The notes below the pieces were generated by a model, which was given only the letters and a program-made list of their open reading frames with translations, was not told the DNA's origin and searched no databases. Shown here in pieces: positions 1 to 8,999 of a stretch of DNA of 64,000 nt; within the stretch, counting starts at the first letter, position 1; each line of letters starts with the position of its first letter. The stretch lies in NCBI GenBank assembly GCA_002839335.1, contig PGXU01000002.1, positions 45,700-109,699 on the forward strand. Reading direction: 5' to 3'. This stretch comes from Spirochaetae bacterium HGW-Spirochaetae-4. Lineage in GTDB: Bacteria; Spirochaetota; Spirochaetia; Sphaerochaetales; Sphaerochaetaceae. A program made the position numbers and the translations under genes.

Positions 1-2324
1 CGTTCCGTATGCAAATGTTTTAGCCCCGGAAATATTCCACCATATTGATCCTGCCATCCGCCTCCACTGGTGAGCAATTGTTCAAGTGCCAAGGAGCGGT
101 CCCCAATTTCGTACAAATCCCAGCCCAATCCACAGAAATCCGAGAGTGCTCCAAGAATGGTGGCAGAAAGCACTGAACTCGTGCCCATACCGGACCCTCG
201 AGGAACTGCGGAGAAGAAGGTCAACTCAAAACCCGAGCCTATATCATCCAACTGCTTGGCCAACGAACTGTATGGGATACTGCAAAAGTCAGGATGGAAT
301 CCTGTCAAACACAGGGCTGCTTTTGGAATGGAAAATCCTGAACCCAAATCATCGTGCACCAGCAGGTCCTTAAAATCCCTCACCGTCAGCTCAGAGCCTT
401 GGTCAATGGACCGAAGGGTTATCCGCCTTTCCGGTATTGGACGGATATACGCTTGTAATGGAGGTTGACCATTTAGCTCCAAGGCTACTGTGACAACGTC
501 TCCACCATTGAGCAAGCTATGTGGAGGCGTATCGGTCCAACCTCCGGCCAAGTCTATTCTCACAGGGCTACGAGACCATACGATCTGGTCCGGATATACG
601 TTGCAGGAGGGAAGCACTTTCCGTTTGCGCACCGGCGACAGGATATGTTCCTGTAAAATAGAGAAGGCTTCCTTCTCATACGTTTTGTCCCGAAAAACAA
701 GTGAACGCAACATACTGTCATGCATCGCGAGTAATGGTGTTTCAGTAGAGTCTGGACGGGGAATGGACTCCAGGAGTGAACTATCCATCTCTTGGGCAGC
801 ATGACGGAGGTCAATCTGATAAAACACACTTCTACGATAATTCTTCCCCAAGTGTAGGTAATTCCTCTTCCGGAATGAGGTTCGCTGGCGCGACAGCTGT
901 CGTAAATCTGTATCCACCAGCAACCCGGAAGCAGAGATTTTTGTGCAACGCTCATACAAGCTTCGGTACTGTTCATTGTTGGAAGCAGAAATCATCCATT
1001 GGATAAAATCTCCATCGATCTCCTTGAGAGATAAGACAGGAAACAGTGCATAATCTTGGATATCGGTATGTTCCGAAGGCAGATGCAGTCCCCTTTCTTC
1101 AAACCAACGATTCAACGGTCGGTTCATCCATACGGATTCGTCGGACGAAACGCCCCCCCTGAATGGATCGTCGATTCCATATGGGCGGATGACCCATTGG
1201 TCTTTCCCTAACGGAACGAAATCCAAACAAATTCCTTCGGGAATATCGACAGTCCACCCATTCTCAGGGATACCAGTGATCACTTGGTTTCCATGCAAAG
1301 TCCAAGTTACAGGTATGTGGGCGTTTTCTATCCAGCAATACTGAAGGGTATCCTCCAATTTGCATTCAATAATGGCATTTTGCGTAAAGATAGAAGGATG
1401 GGGTTTGATGTTCCGTGCCCAGATGAGCCGTTGATCCAACACCTTGTTCTGCAATGTCAGTGAACTAAGAATGATCTCGCGACTTGTTCCGAAATGATGG
1501 AATTCACCATCGGGAATAGGGACGACAGCAACGCTCAATTCATTCAGTGCACTATCTACAACAGAAGGATTGCTACCCAAGCAAGCTCCGAAGGTTCCGT
1601 AGAGATCATGGAAATTTGGGATACCAGGATCGAACTTCTGATTCTTCCTATCCCACCCCGACTTCTCCATAACCAGACTTACCGCCTTATCACTGAGTAA
1701 CCACATGCCAGTGTCTATGAAGAACAGATCTTCCATAGCCACCTGTTGCAAGGCTTCACGTGACGGTTTTTGCAACATCCGTTTCAGGTGTCCTGGTTCT
1801 TCCGGGTCACACACAAACACACCATGATTCATGGCAACCGACGGGTCTGCCGAAACAGCAAATACAACGACATCAGCTTCGGGAATGGAAAACCCGAGGT
1901 TCGCGGTAGTCACCAAAGCATCTCCACTGAGAATGAGCGTGTGCAGCAAAGAGGGTGCTGTCTGAAGTATCTTCTCCGCAAGCGGCAACTGCAAGTCGAT
2001 AAGTGTCTGATCGATCTGTTGTCCCCGAGCCCACCTGAATACAGGTATGGGAATCATTGACTTTCCTACCGCGCTGTAAGAGGGCAACCTTCGACTTAAC
2101 CCTCCGGCATGTACCAAAATACGCTGATCCTTTGCAAGCCACTTCTCGAACGAAATGCCGGAATCTTCTCTCGTTTGACTTCGATACAATAACCATGCAG
2201 TTCCACCACCTGAACCCAACCGGCTGTCGGGGGGATCTGAAAAGGCTTGCCAGCTATTGTCCACCGCCTTGAACGTTCGAAGGTGGGGGGCAGCTTGTTC
2301 GGGAAGCGAGAGCAGGTATTTCAT
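1..2324 (-). CDS. fkp: Bifunctional fucokinase / fucose-1-phosphate guanylyltransferase, 3' end cut by window
   Basis: The frame is open for 774 codons from the ATG at 2324 to the window edge, so the last roughly 180-200 residues are missing. The N-terminal half carries the Fkp pyrophosphorylase signatures GSGGGTAWLL (37-46) and HAGGLSRRLPSYSAVGK (72-88). The second half is a GHMP kinase with a RIDLAGGWTDTPP stretch and the ATP-binding loop PRGSGMGTSS (708-717). By family, the enzyme phosphorylates L-fucose and then makes GDP-L-fucose in the cytoplasm. An AAGGAG ribosome site lies 10 nt before the ATG. The next gene upstream is a fucosyltransferase 56 nt away, so salvage and use of fucose appear co-transcribed. 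No in-frame stop or frameshift was found when I translated it throughout. Confidence 0.93.
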   Translation of the reverse strand, partial: MKYLLSLPEQAAPHLRTFKAVDNSWQAFSDPPDSRLGSGGGTAWLLYRSQTREDSGISFEKWLAKDQRILVHAGGLSRRLPSYSAVGKSMIPIPVFRWARGQQIDQTLIDLQLPLAEKILQTAPSLLHTLILSGDALVTTANLGFSIPEADVVVFAVSADPSVAMNHGVFVCDPEEPGHLKRMLQKPSREALQQVAMEDLFFIDTGMWLLSDKAVSLVMEKSGWDRKNQKFDPGIPNFHDLYGTFGACLGSNPSVVDSALNELSVAVVPIPDGEFHHFGTSREIILSSLTLQNKVLDQRLIWARNIKPHPSIFTQNAIIECKLEDTLQYCWIENAHIPVTWTLHGNQVITGIPENGWTVDIPEGICLDFVPLGKDQWVIRPYGIDDPFRGGVSSDESVWMNRPLNRWFEERGLHLPSEHTDIQDYALFPVLSLKEIDGDFIQWMISASNNEQYRSLYERCTKISASGLLVDTDLRQLSRQRTSFRKRNYLHLGKNYRRSVFYQIDLRHAAQEMDSSLLESIPRPDSTETPLLAMHDSMLRSLVFRDKTYEKEAFSILQEHILSPVRKRKVLPSCNVYPDQIVWSRSPVRIDLAGGWTDTPPHSLLNGGDVVTVALELNGQPPLQAYIRPIPERRITLRSIDQGSELTVRDFKDLLVHDDLGSGFSIPKAALCLTGFHPDFCSIPYSSLAKQLDDIGSGFELTFFSAVPRGSGMGTSSVLSATILGALSDFCGLGWDLYEIGDRSLALEQLLTSGGGWQDQYGGIFPGLKHLHTE

Positions 2325-2380
2325 GTGGACGGAACTCCTTTTATCAATTGTAGCCATGCATATATTTTGCCAAGAGCATA

Positions 2381-3265
2381 TCAAATCTTGATCCAATTCG
2401 GCGGTACTATGTCGATGGGGCTCCCATCTGCAAACCAATCCTTCGGTGCGACGATAATCTTGTCAGGGTTATCAATAAGCCAAGCACCCCACCAGTAGAA
2501 AGTGCTGTTCACGATAATCGCATGCTTACAGGAAGACATGATAAACAATTCCTCTATATCGCTTGTCTGGTCGTCGTCCTCCCTGTAACGGACTTCACCA
2601 TCAAACTTAATGTTATCCTTCACCCAAGGGATATCGTTGGAAAACACATACAGAACAGGATTGCTTACCGTTTCCTTGATGATCTGTATAGCTTTATCAA
2701 AATATTCCTGTCCGAAATTGCCATAGTGCTTCTTAGCCCAACTTGTAGCAAGATAGTCACCCCTGCGAATACCGACGAATACGGACTCGGAGTCTTTTGC
2801 TCGGTCTATGGTTTTTATGGTTTTTTCACTGAAAGCTTTTCGAGGTACCATCTCGCTTTTCAGTTGTTGTTCGATACCAACCAGATACCTCCATGATTGC
2901 CAGTATCCGTCAAAGTAGGTGTAATCCAGCAAGTTTCCAACGTCTTGAACCGACCTGTCGGGTTCATAATAATACTGTCTATTGAGTTTCCTTTCCAGAA
3001 ATACTTTTATCCGGGATTTCAATAGATTGGGGTTCGCGTCATGGTTGAAGATGCAGGCATTCTTTAAAATCTCAGCACCAGCGTGATTGAGAACAACCTG
3101 CAACTGCTCTATCCTGGGCATCCGTACAGAATCGTTGGTGATATTTCTATAGAAGGAGAAATCTGCATACACTTCATTGTGATCATACTCAAGTTGCAAT
3201 GCCCGCAAAAATGCATATTGGAACAATTGGTTCCCCAAACCACCCTTGAATTTCACAAATTTCAT
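2381..3265 (-). CDS. GT11 family alpha-1,2-fucosyltransferase
   Basis: This 294-residue protein begins MKFVKFKGGLGNQLFQYAF, the standard N-terminus of GT11 fucosyltransferases. It carries the GDP-fucose-binding motif VGIRRGDYL near residue 165 and the C-terminal signature NSTFYWWGAWL. Length is normal for bacterial FutC/WbsJ-type enzymes. The family transfers L-fucose from GDP-fucose to the 2-position of galactose or a similar sugar in O-antigen or capsule repeat units. The ATG at 3265 follows AAGGGGAAGGTGTTTT. The downstream fkp gene would supply GDP-fucose. The acceptor sugar cannot be read from the sequence. Confidence 0.92.
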   Translation of the reverse strand: MKFVKFKGGLGNQLFQYAFLRALQLEYDHNEVYADFSFYRNITNDSVRMPRIEQLQVVLNHAGAEILKNACIFNHDANPNLLKSRIKVFLERKLNRQYYYEPDRSVQDVGNLLDYTYFDGYWQSWRYLVGIEQQLKSEMVPRKAFSEKTIKTIDRAKDSESVFVGIRRGDYLATSWAKKHYGNFGQEYFDKAIQIIKETVSNPVLYVFSNDIPWVKDNIKFDGEVRYREDDDQTSDIEELFIMSSCKHAIIVNSTFYWWGAWLIDNPDKIIVAPKDWFADGSPIDIVPPNWIKI

Positions 3266-3990
3266 AAAACACCTTCCCCTTTTCGAATATGTAACAATTT
3301 CAGCAACCCTATCCCTGTGAAATCAGGACTGGTATGGCTTGTCTGTTGATCGGCTGTCTCCTTCTTGTTCATAGATTGAATTATCGACCACTGTCTATGA
3401 CAAAGCCTATTCCATTGTCTAGTTTCATGGAACACACCCCGAGCATTAAAGACATACGCCAGGTGCCGGAACACGCAAAGCGTATCGTTTCTTCCGCACC
3501 CTATGCCGATGCAAAAGAATCCTTGTGCCATAACCAACAACCACTTGTCCAATCAGTAGAACAATTACAATATTCAAATAGACACTATAAGTAGGAAAAA
3601 GTAACCAAATACTACCAGAAGGTCTTCCAGTGGGCAACTACGTTGGCCACTTCAAAAGAAACCCCTTTACGTTCCGATGTCGGCAGGTGCACAATTCCAT
3701 CCACAAGGAAGTCATTCCATCGGTATCCATATATATCAATTGGTCCTGAGAAGAACTTTAAAGTAATTGTAGCCATTCACAGTAGAAAAGCAATCGATTC
3801 TTAGATCGGGTACTATGGCTACCGACGTCCATATCCAGCCATGGAATACGAGAACTCCGGTGCATCATAAGTGCAAGATCGGAATAAAGTACAATGAAAA
3901 TATTAAAGGTGCGGTTCGTACTACTTTTCTGAAACCTGTTCCGTCAGAAAGTGTATATAATGATAGTGGCAACACTATGCACCGGAATAT

Positions 3991-4012
3991 GCCTAAACAA
4001 GATAGTTTAGGC
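3991..4012 (+). terminator. Perfect 8-bp hairpin upstream of the polymerase gene
   Basis: GCCTAAAC, a 6-nt loop and GTTTAGGC form a perfect 8-bp stem, followed on the plus strand by TTCTATT, a weak T-rich tail. It lies just before a candidate -35 box. It may insulate the polymerase gene from upstream transcription. It is weak as an intrinsic terminator and could instead be a protein-binding palindrome. Confidence 0.35.
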
Positions 4013-4017
4013 TTCTA

Positions 4018-4046
4018 TTGCATATCGACGGCCTAGCATGTATTAC
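4018..4046 (+). promoter_or_regulatory. Candidate sigma-70-type promoter for the Wzy-like gene
   Basis: TTGCAT (4018-4023) and TATTAC (4041-4046) are separated by 17 bp. Transcription would start about 75 nt before the ATG at 4129. This is the best promoter match in the gap, judged by eye only. Confidence 0.4.
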
Positions 4047-4128
4047 TAAAGGTGAGAAGTTTTTTCCGAAGTTTATTTAAATGGTTTTAAACAAATACAT
4101 GTACGACGTCATCAAGTGAGCAGAAAAA

Positions 4129-5283
4129 ATGGAATTGATACATATGCAAAAGTCTTTTCGTGAAACCGCTTCTTTTATAATCCAAGTTCTCATTTCTGCA
4201 ACCTTGCTCTTTATTTGCCTGGCTATCGTTTTTAACATACCGCATAGTAAAGTTGCAACTGCTATCTTGACAGTTATAATCGGAGTTATTTTCTTACTCT
4301 CCTACGGCAAGGAACTTCACTTGATCCACTATATTGTTGGAGGATATATAGTGATTCTGGATTTGTGGGCATATCGCAATTTGGATAACATGTTTTCTTT
4401 ATCGCGTTCCCTATTCTGGGTATTTCTCGCATTAGCGATTGGGTATCTTGTTGAAAGAAAAAAAATATCTTATTTGACAATGCTGATTCCATTCTTGGCT
4501 ATATCTGCCCTGTTTACTATCTTAATGATATTTCAGATCGAGCAAGTTGATGATGGAAGATTATACTATATGAATCGAAATAGCATTCCAGTATTCTCAC
4601 TTTCGTACGGTGCACTTATGAATGTTATCTGGTCAAGACAACATAATTCCAAACCACAAATCTGGCCGTCCATACTTATCCTATTTCTCTCGTTCCTTTC
4701 CAAAAGTCGAATAGGTTTGTTTGCGTCAATTCTATATCTGATCTTAAATATGATGCCTTATATTATCCCCGTAGCGAGCAAGTTTCGAAAAGAGTGGAAA
4801 TTATCCAAGAGAAAAGTTATCGCTCTAATCTTCTTAATAATTGCATCAGCCGTAATTATTCTACTTCTAATCAAATATTCTCGATTCAACACAGTAGGAG
4901 TCTCTAGTAATGGAAGAGTTAAAATAATTGAATCCTATTTTTCCGAGTTGACATTGAGAAATTTCATCACCGGGTTTAATCATACCGAGATCGATAAATT
5001 ACTGAGCAAGAATTTACATAACTCATTTATAAATTTGTTGATGAGTACTGGTTTACTTTCAGCACCAGTGTTCGTTATTTATGGTATCGCAGGATTAAAA
5101 TTGTTCAAGAAATCCTACTATTTGTTCGGATTGTTCATCATTTTAGGAATTTATTCCCTCGTTGAGAAATTCATTTTCTTTGGAATCGGAGATTTTATTC
5201 TCATTCCAATCATCTATTTATCTTTTGAAGCTTCGGAACAAGTTACTATTCTAAACCATACGGATAAAGAATATAACAGTTAG
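4129..5283 (+). CDS. Wzy-like O-antigen/capsule polymerase (polytopic membrane protein)
   Basis: The protein has 384 residues with about ten hydrophobic segments and a larger hydrophilic loop near residues 255-300. That loop contains SNGRVKIIESY and KNLHNSFINLLMSTG, the layout of O-antigen polymerases and ligases, in which a conserved loop histidine is followed by a small-gene-rich helix. The family joins undecaprenol-linked repeat units in the periplasm. The gene is clearly AT-richer than its neighbours and faces the opposite way to them. Its stop overlaps the end of the convergent phosphoesterase gene by 4 nt. The ribosome site is weak, and the second ATG (4144) is an equally good start. 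Wzy and the WaaL ligase cannot be separated by eye. Confidence 0.75.
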   Translation: MELIHMQKSFRETASFIIQVLISATLLFICLAIVFNIPHSKVATAILTVIIGVIFLLSYGKELHLIHYIVGGYIVILDLWAYRNLDNMFSLSRSLFWVFLALAIGYLVERKKISYLTMLIPFLAISALFTILMIFQIEQVDDGRLYYMNRNSIPVFSLSYGALMNVIWSRQHNSKPQIWPSILILFLSFLSKSRIGLFASILYLILNMMPYIIPVASKFRKEWKLSKRKVIALIFLIIASAVIILLLIKYSRFNTVGVSSNGRVKIIESYFSELTLRNFITGFNHTEIDKLLSKNLHNSFINLLMSTGLLSAPVFVIYGIAGLKLFKKSYYLFGLFIILGIYSLVEKFIFFGIGDFILIPIIYLSFEASEQVTILNHTDKEYNS

Positions 5284-6011
5284 ATTCCTTTGCTAAGCCG
5301 GTCACGATAGAAGACATCGACTTGGCCCCTAAATAGAGCCCTCTCCATCTCGACAGCATATTCCACAGCGTGGAAAAATACCTCTCCCTGGGAGAAATCC
5401 ACAACCGCGTATTGGGCTGCAGGATTATGGTTGCGAGGTTGTCCTACCGAACCGGGATTGATGAAGATCGTATTCTTCTTTCCCCGTTTGGCAACAAGCG
5501 AATCGTCTGCGTAGAAAAGCTCTCTCAAGAACCGTATATGCGAATGCCCGCTCAACACGAAATCGTAGTCTTTATAATCCTGTTTTTGTGATTCGGTATA
5601 CGACATCCCTCCCCAATGGTGATCATGCAAATCACCATGGACACACAGTATCTTCTTACCAGCGATGTTCAATTCTTGGGGATGTGGCGTGAAATTGGCC
5701 TTAATGTACTCTCTCCATGTATCAAGGAGTATCGAAGTCGTATACATGGCGGCCTGTTTCCCTCGCTCGGAACTGAAGCGCTCAATTCCTCGTCCAAACA
5801 ACGCTTCCTCATGATTTCCAGCCAGATTCACCAAAAACCGATTCTTCTCGCCGTAGAGTAGCGCCATACATTCATTCGGGCGCATCCCATAATCCACGAT
5901 ATCACCCAGTTGGATTATCGTAAGCTCTCCATAGCGTGTTTGCGCATGTTCGAAAACAGCTTTCAAAGCTGATAGGTTCGCATGGATATCGGCAAGGACC
6001 ATAACATACAT
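5280..6011 (-). CDS. Calcineurin-like metallophosphoesterase (YfcE/MJ0936 type)
   Basis: The full metal-binding set is present in order: DIHAN, GDIVDYG, GNHEE, HGDLHDHHW and GHSH, ending with INPGSVGQPR. This is the compact one-domain phosphodiesterase family. I chose the ATG at 6011, giving MYVMVLADIHAN and 243 residues, because family members start just before the first motif and the upstream gene stops at 6016. ATGs at 6023 and 6047 and a TTG at 6050 are in frame but none has a clear ribosome site. It is the last gene of the licD/phosphonate operon and may hydrolyse a phospho-intermediate of that pathway, which is only inference. Confidence 0.82.
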   Translation of the reverse strand: MYVMVLADIHANLSALKAVFEHAQTRYGELTIIQLGDIVDYGMRPNECMALLYGEKNRFLVNLAGNHEEALFGRGIERFSSERGKQAAMYTTSILLDTWREYIKANFTPHPQELNIAGKKILCVHGDLHDHHWGGMSYTESQKQDYKDYDFVLSGHSHIRFLRELFYADDSLVAKRGKKNTIFINPGSVGQPRNHNPAAQYAVVDFSQGEVFFHAVEYAVEMERALFRGQVDVFYRDRLSKGI

Positions 6012-6015
6012 GACT

Positions 6016-7209
6016 TCATCCATCCAATTGGGGTTTGATGATTTCATCAATCAGGAATTCGGCGACAACTGCTGAATCCTCTAGGGATACCTTTTTCTGG
6101 AGATTTACACCAAAAGCACGTTTGACGGATGCACACAGGGCATCGGTATAGACCAACACACCATCAGAGATGTCTTCGATTCCATCCAAAGCGATCGAAG
6201 CTTTGTTGGCTTCCTCCATCTCAGTGAACGAGAACCACCTATCGGCAAATCCGATATGCTTTCCTTCCTGCGCATCCCTTGAGAAATCGATATATACGGG
6301 ATACCCGCCCAGATTACCCATGACACCAGGACTATGGACCAACTCTTTGCCTTCAAATTTGATTGCATCCACTATCTTCCTGATGATCTCAAAATTACTG
6401 CTGGCATTCATGATATTACGTTTTGCATCAACCGGCATTGCGATTGCACATTTTCGATATACTTCCGTCATATCCAATGAAACATCCTTCCCATCGAGCT
6501 GGATGTGGATGAGCGGTGCAATTCCCTCATCTTGCCCCTCCTTACTGATTACCACATCATGAAAGTGACTGGTTGCAAGCACCACTTCGACTCTTGAAGG
6601 GTCCGACACTTCCAGTATATCGGCGACAGCCAGTTTCAGCCTGGGGATCAAGTGGTTGAGGTTTCCACTACCAAAGTCGGGAGCAGGCAATCCTGCGCTC
6701 TTCAACCAAGGATTGGCACCGTCCGAGTATGAAGTGTTGATTACCAAAGCATTGCTTTCAACTCGCTGCACTGCTGTCATGATATTTCGGATGTACTGAA
6801 CCGCCAGCGGCGCCCATATTCCATAAGCCCGCAAATTCTTCCATGAGATGGATCCGTACTTCAATCCACTGTAGACCCTACTCGTGTTGACCAGGAAGTC
6901 GGGCTGTATCTCAAGGAGCACCGATTCGATGGCGTCGATCCGTTCCAGATCAACCTGATGGAAGTATACTTTCTTGAACCGGTTGGACCGAATACCATTC
7001 CCCACCCGCGCTATGTTGATATCGGCGGCGATACGCCCGGCATTTCTTCCACACACGTGGATCTCGATGTCCTGTTTATCCCATGACAACAGATAGTCGA
7101 GCAGGAAGTTGCCGACGCTCCCCAATCCCATTATGGCAATCCTCATATTTTCACCCAATCGAATTCTCTTCGCCAACCGTGCCAATTTATCGTTTGTTTC
7201 CATCACCAA
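6016..7209 (-). CDS. Rossmann-fold NAD(P)-dependent dehydrogenase of unknown substrate
   Basis: This protein of about 397 residues begins its nucleotide-binding fold at MRIAIMGLGSVGNFLL (about residue 22), a GxGxxG motif. A CGRN stretch follows at the end of strand two, and then a long C-terminal domain that I cannot assign. The architecture recalls saccharopine-dehydrogenase-like or semialdehyde-dehydrogenase-like reductases. It sits 4 nt after the nucleotidyltransferase gene. An AAGGAG overlapping that gene's stop suits the TTG at 7209 (7-nt spacing) best; GTG 7206 and ATG 7203 are alternatives. Because it lies in a phosphonate cluster without a visible aminotransferase, reduction of phosphonoacetaldehyde is a possible role, but nothing in the sequence proves it. 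Confidence 0.6.
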   Translation of the reverse strand: MVMETNDKLARLAKRIRLGENMRIAIMGLGSVGNFLLDYLLSWDKQDIEIHVCGRNAGRIAADINIARVGNGIRSNRFKKVYFHQVDLERIDAIESVLLEIQPDFLVNTSRVYSGLKYGSISWKNLRAYGIWAPLAVQYIRNIMTAVQRVESNALVINTSYSDGANPWLKSAGLPAPDFGSGNLNHLIPRLKLAVADILEVSDPSRVEVVLATSHFHDVVISKEGQDEGIAPLIHIQLDGKDVSLDMTEVYRKCAIAMPVDAKRNIMNASSNFEIIRKIVDAIKFEGKELVHSPGVMGNLGGYPVYIDFSRDAQEGKHIGFADRWFSFTEMEEANKASIALDGIEDISDGVLVYTDALCASVKRAFGVNLQKKVSLEDSAVVAEFLIDEIIKPQLDG

Positions 7210-7213
7210 CGTA

Positions 7214-7969
7214 CTACTCCTTCATTACCGCCAAAGCGTTCCTATAATCATCCACTTCATTGCAATTCACCCAATCGGCAAACTGTACCCAAGTAATATC
7301 CTTCGTTCCCACCTGTTGAAAATAGCGCTCGATCGGAATCAAGTTCGTTCCAGCCAGCTCTGTCTCATCAAGAGAATCAGCGACTTCATAGAGTTGTCCG
7401 GTGTCGGAGAATTTCCATACTTGTCCCGAGTTCCCGAGAATGGTGAATGGCTCGGGAATGTGCAATGCACGATGTTGTGTGTCGTATATATAGTGCAGAA
7501 GTCCGTCCTCCGCTACGTAGAATGCAACAGATGAAGCCCCGGTAATCAATTCACCAGTACTCGAAATTGCATTCCCAGGCGCTGACAACAAGTTCTGCAA
7601 TGAAGGTCGATCGATCACCAAATCTCCTTCCATATAAACCAAATCATCCACACCCATTTGTTGTGCCTTCCTGACACCCAAAACGAAGCTGTAACTGGTG
7701 CCCCAATCCCGATACCGGGTATTCTCCACTATGGTGATATCACGACCGGGATAGTATGCTGAGACAAAGGCCCGCACCTCACTCGAACGGTATCCGACCA
7801 CCAGAATGATGGGAGCCAACTCCAATCGACTGGCCATATCCAATTGAAAGCCCAGCAGAGACCGTTTTGGCTCACCTTCATGATAGGTGATTTTCAGTAC
7901 GTCATGTCCCACACTCTTGCTGAAACGGGTGGAAAGACCGGCCGACGTTATCAAAAGCGCCTGTTTCAT
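7214..7969 (-). CDS. Nucleotidyltransferase, CTP:phosphocholine / 2-AEP cytidylyltransferase type
   Basis: The 251-residue protein opens with MKQALLITSAGLSTRFSKS, the GxxxR nucleotide-binding loop of the sugar-nucleotidyltransferase (MobA-like) superfamily. It also contains VVGYRSSEV, NTRYRDWGTSYS and the metal-site-like VYMEGDLVID. The overall pattern is closest to LicC/PntC-type enzymes that load choline phosphate or 2-aminoethylphosphonate onto CMP. Its ATG at 7969 overlaps the stop of the SDR gene as ATGA, so translation is coupled. This is one of two nucleotidyltransferase domains in the operon, and which of them activates the phosphonate is unclear. Confidence 0.7.
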   Translation of the reverse strand: MKQALLITSAGLSTRFSKSVGHDVLKITYHEGEPKRSLLGFQLDMASRLELAPIILVVGYRSSEVRAFVSAYYPGRDITIVENTRYRDWGTSYSFVLGVRKAQQMGVDDLVYMEGDLVIDRPSLQNLLSAPGNAISSTGELITGASSVAFYVAEDGLLHYIYDTQHRALHIPEPFTILGNSGQVWKFSDTGQLYEVADSLDETELAGTNLIPIERYFQQVGTKDITWVQFADWVNCNEVDDYRNALAVMKE

Positions 7970-8982
7970 TCTTGCATCCCTTTGGTCCGGTATTCGATGC
8001 ACTGGCGCAACCCCTCATCCAATCCGACTTTGGGTGACCATCCGGTCCTTTCCCTTATCCTATCCAAATTCAGCAATCGCCTCCGTGGGTCGGCGCTGCG
8101 AGTGCCTTCGAAATTGATAACCAAATCGGAAATATGCAGGAGCTGTGCAATCTTGTTCACCAACCCAACAATCGAAATCTCTTCATCGGTTCCCACATTG
8201 TATATCGAACCATCCAATGCCGATTCGGTAGCAATCAATGCCAGCACGGCATCGCAGCTGTCGCTGTTGTGGAGAAAAGTCCTCTTCGTCTCCTTCGCAT
8301 GCTCCAAAAGCGTCACACTGCCTGTCTTTTGAAGCGAAGAGATGATATGGGGGATAATGTGTTCATCGTGGGCTTCGGTTGGACTGTAGACGTTGGCGAA
8401 CCGGATGGAACATCCTTTTATGAATCCCCGTTCTACCCGATCAAGCATAAAATGCTCGGTGAGCAATTTGCCGGTGGCATAGCTGGTGCGCAAGCTTTGA
8501 GCTGCCGTAGCGAGGAGAACCGGAGAATCTTCCCGGACCCCACCCTCCTCCCATGAGTTCATGGAGTAAACTTCGCTGGTGCTGCAGTTGATGTAAGAGG
8601 AAAAACCAGCCGCAATGGAACGGTCCAAGGAATCCCTCATGGCCAACACGTTGGTAGCGAATGTCGATTCTATCTGATAAAAATATTTGGTATGTACTAC
8701 TGCCGCACAATTGATGAACACATGGGGTCGTCCACTCGCAACTTTCTCCTTGCAATCGGCAAAAAGTCGATCCATAGCACATGCATCATGTATATCGGCT
8801 TCTATAAATCCAAACCCTTCATGGGAGGAAGAGAGGAGTGCGATATCGTTCCGCGATCCAGCAAAAAAATTGTCGAATCCAATCACGCGGTGCCCTAGGT
8901 CCAGCAGCCGCCTTGCTACCAGGCTGCCGGTCATGCCGGCAACACCGCTGATCACGTATGTGGTGTTTGCGTTGCATTCCAT
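7966..8982 (-). CDS. Extended-SDR NAD-dependent epimerase/dehydratase
   Basis: The protein has 338 residues. A glycine-rich SGVAGMTGSLVA loop lies near the N-terminus, and the catalytic pair is seen as NCSTSEVYS (Ser) and TSYATGK (Tyr-x-x-x-Lys). The C-terminal GWSPKVGLDEGL stretch is typical of nucleotide-sugar epimerases and dehydratases. I chose ATG 8982 because AAAGGAG lies 10 nt before it. A TTG at 9003 would start on top of the previous stop. It probably makes a nucleotide sugar for the glycan that receives the phosphonate, but the specific sugar is not readable. Confidence 0.8.
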   Translation of the reverse strand: MECNANTTYVISGVAGMTGSLVARRLLDLGHRVIGFDNFFAGSRNDIALLSSSHEGFGFIEADIHDACAMDRLFADCKEKVASGRPHVFINCAAVVHTKYFYQIESTFATNVLAMRDSLDRSIAAGFSSYINCSTSEVYSMNSWEEGGVREDSPVLLATAAQSLRTSYATGKLLTEHFMLDRVERGFIKGCSIRFANVYSPTEAHDEHIIPHIISSLQKTGSVTLLEHAKETKRTFLHNSDSCDAVLALIATESALDGSIYNVGTDEEISIVGLVNKIAQLLHISDLVINFEGTRSADPRRRLLNLDRIRERTGWSPKVGLDEGLRQCIEYRTKGMQE

Positions 8983-8999
8983 TCGACCCTGCTCCTTTA

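Larger units (their letters stand above)
3266..4128. other. 863-base stretch without a recognisable gene
   Basis: Only short open frames occur here, up to about 96 codons, and none has a ribosome site or recognisable motif. On the minus strand, stretches in different frames look faintly protein-like (about 3450-3640 and 3640-3760). The region could therefore be the decayed remains of a surface-polysaccharide gene, but I cannot name one. It becomes AT-richer toward 4128. The right end holds a hairpin and a promoter-like sequence, listed separately. Confidence 0.55.

Noticed and set aside
70..468. Plus-strand frame near the left edge
   Set aside because: The minus-strand frame through this region encodes the fkp kinase domain with its ATP loop, so the plus frame is a shadow.
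3446..3637. 63-codon minus-strand frame with hydrophobic stretch
   Set aside because: It has no ribosome site and looks like a fragment within decayed or non-coding DNA.
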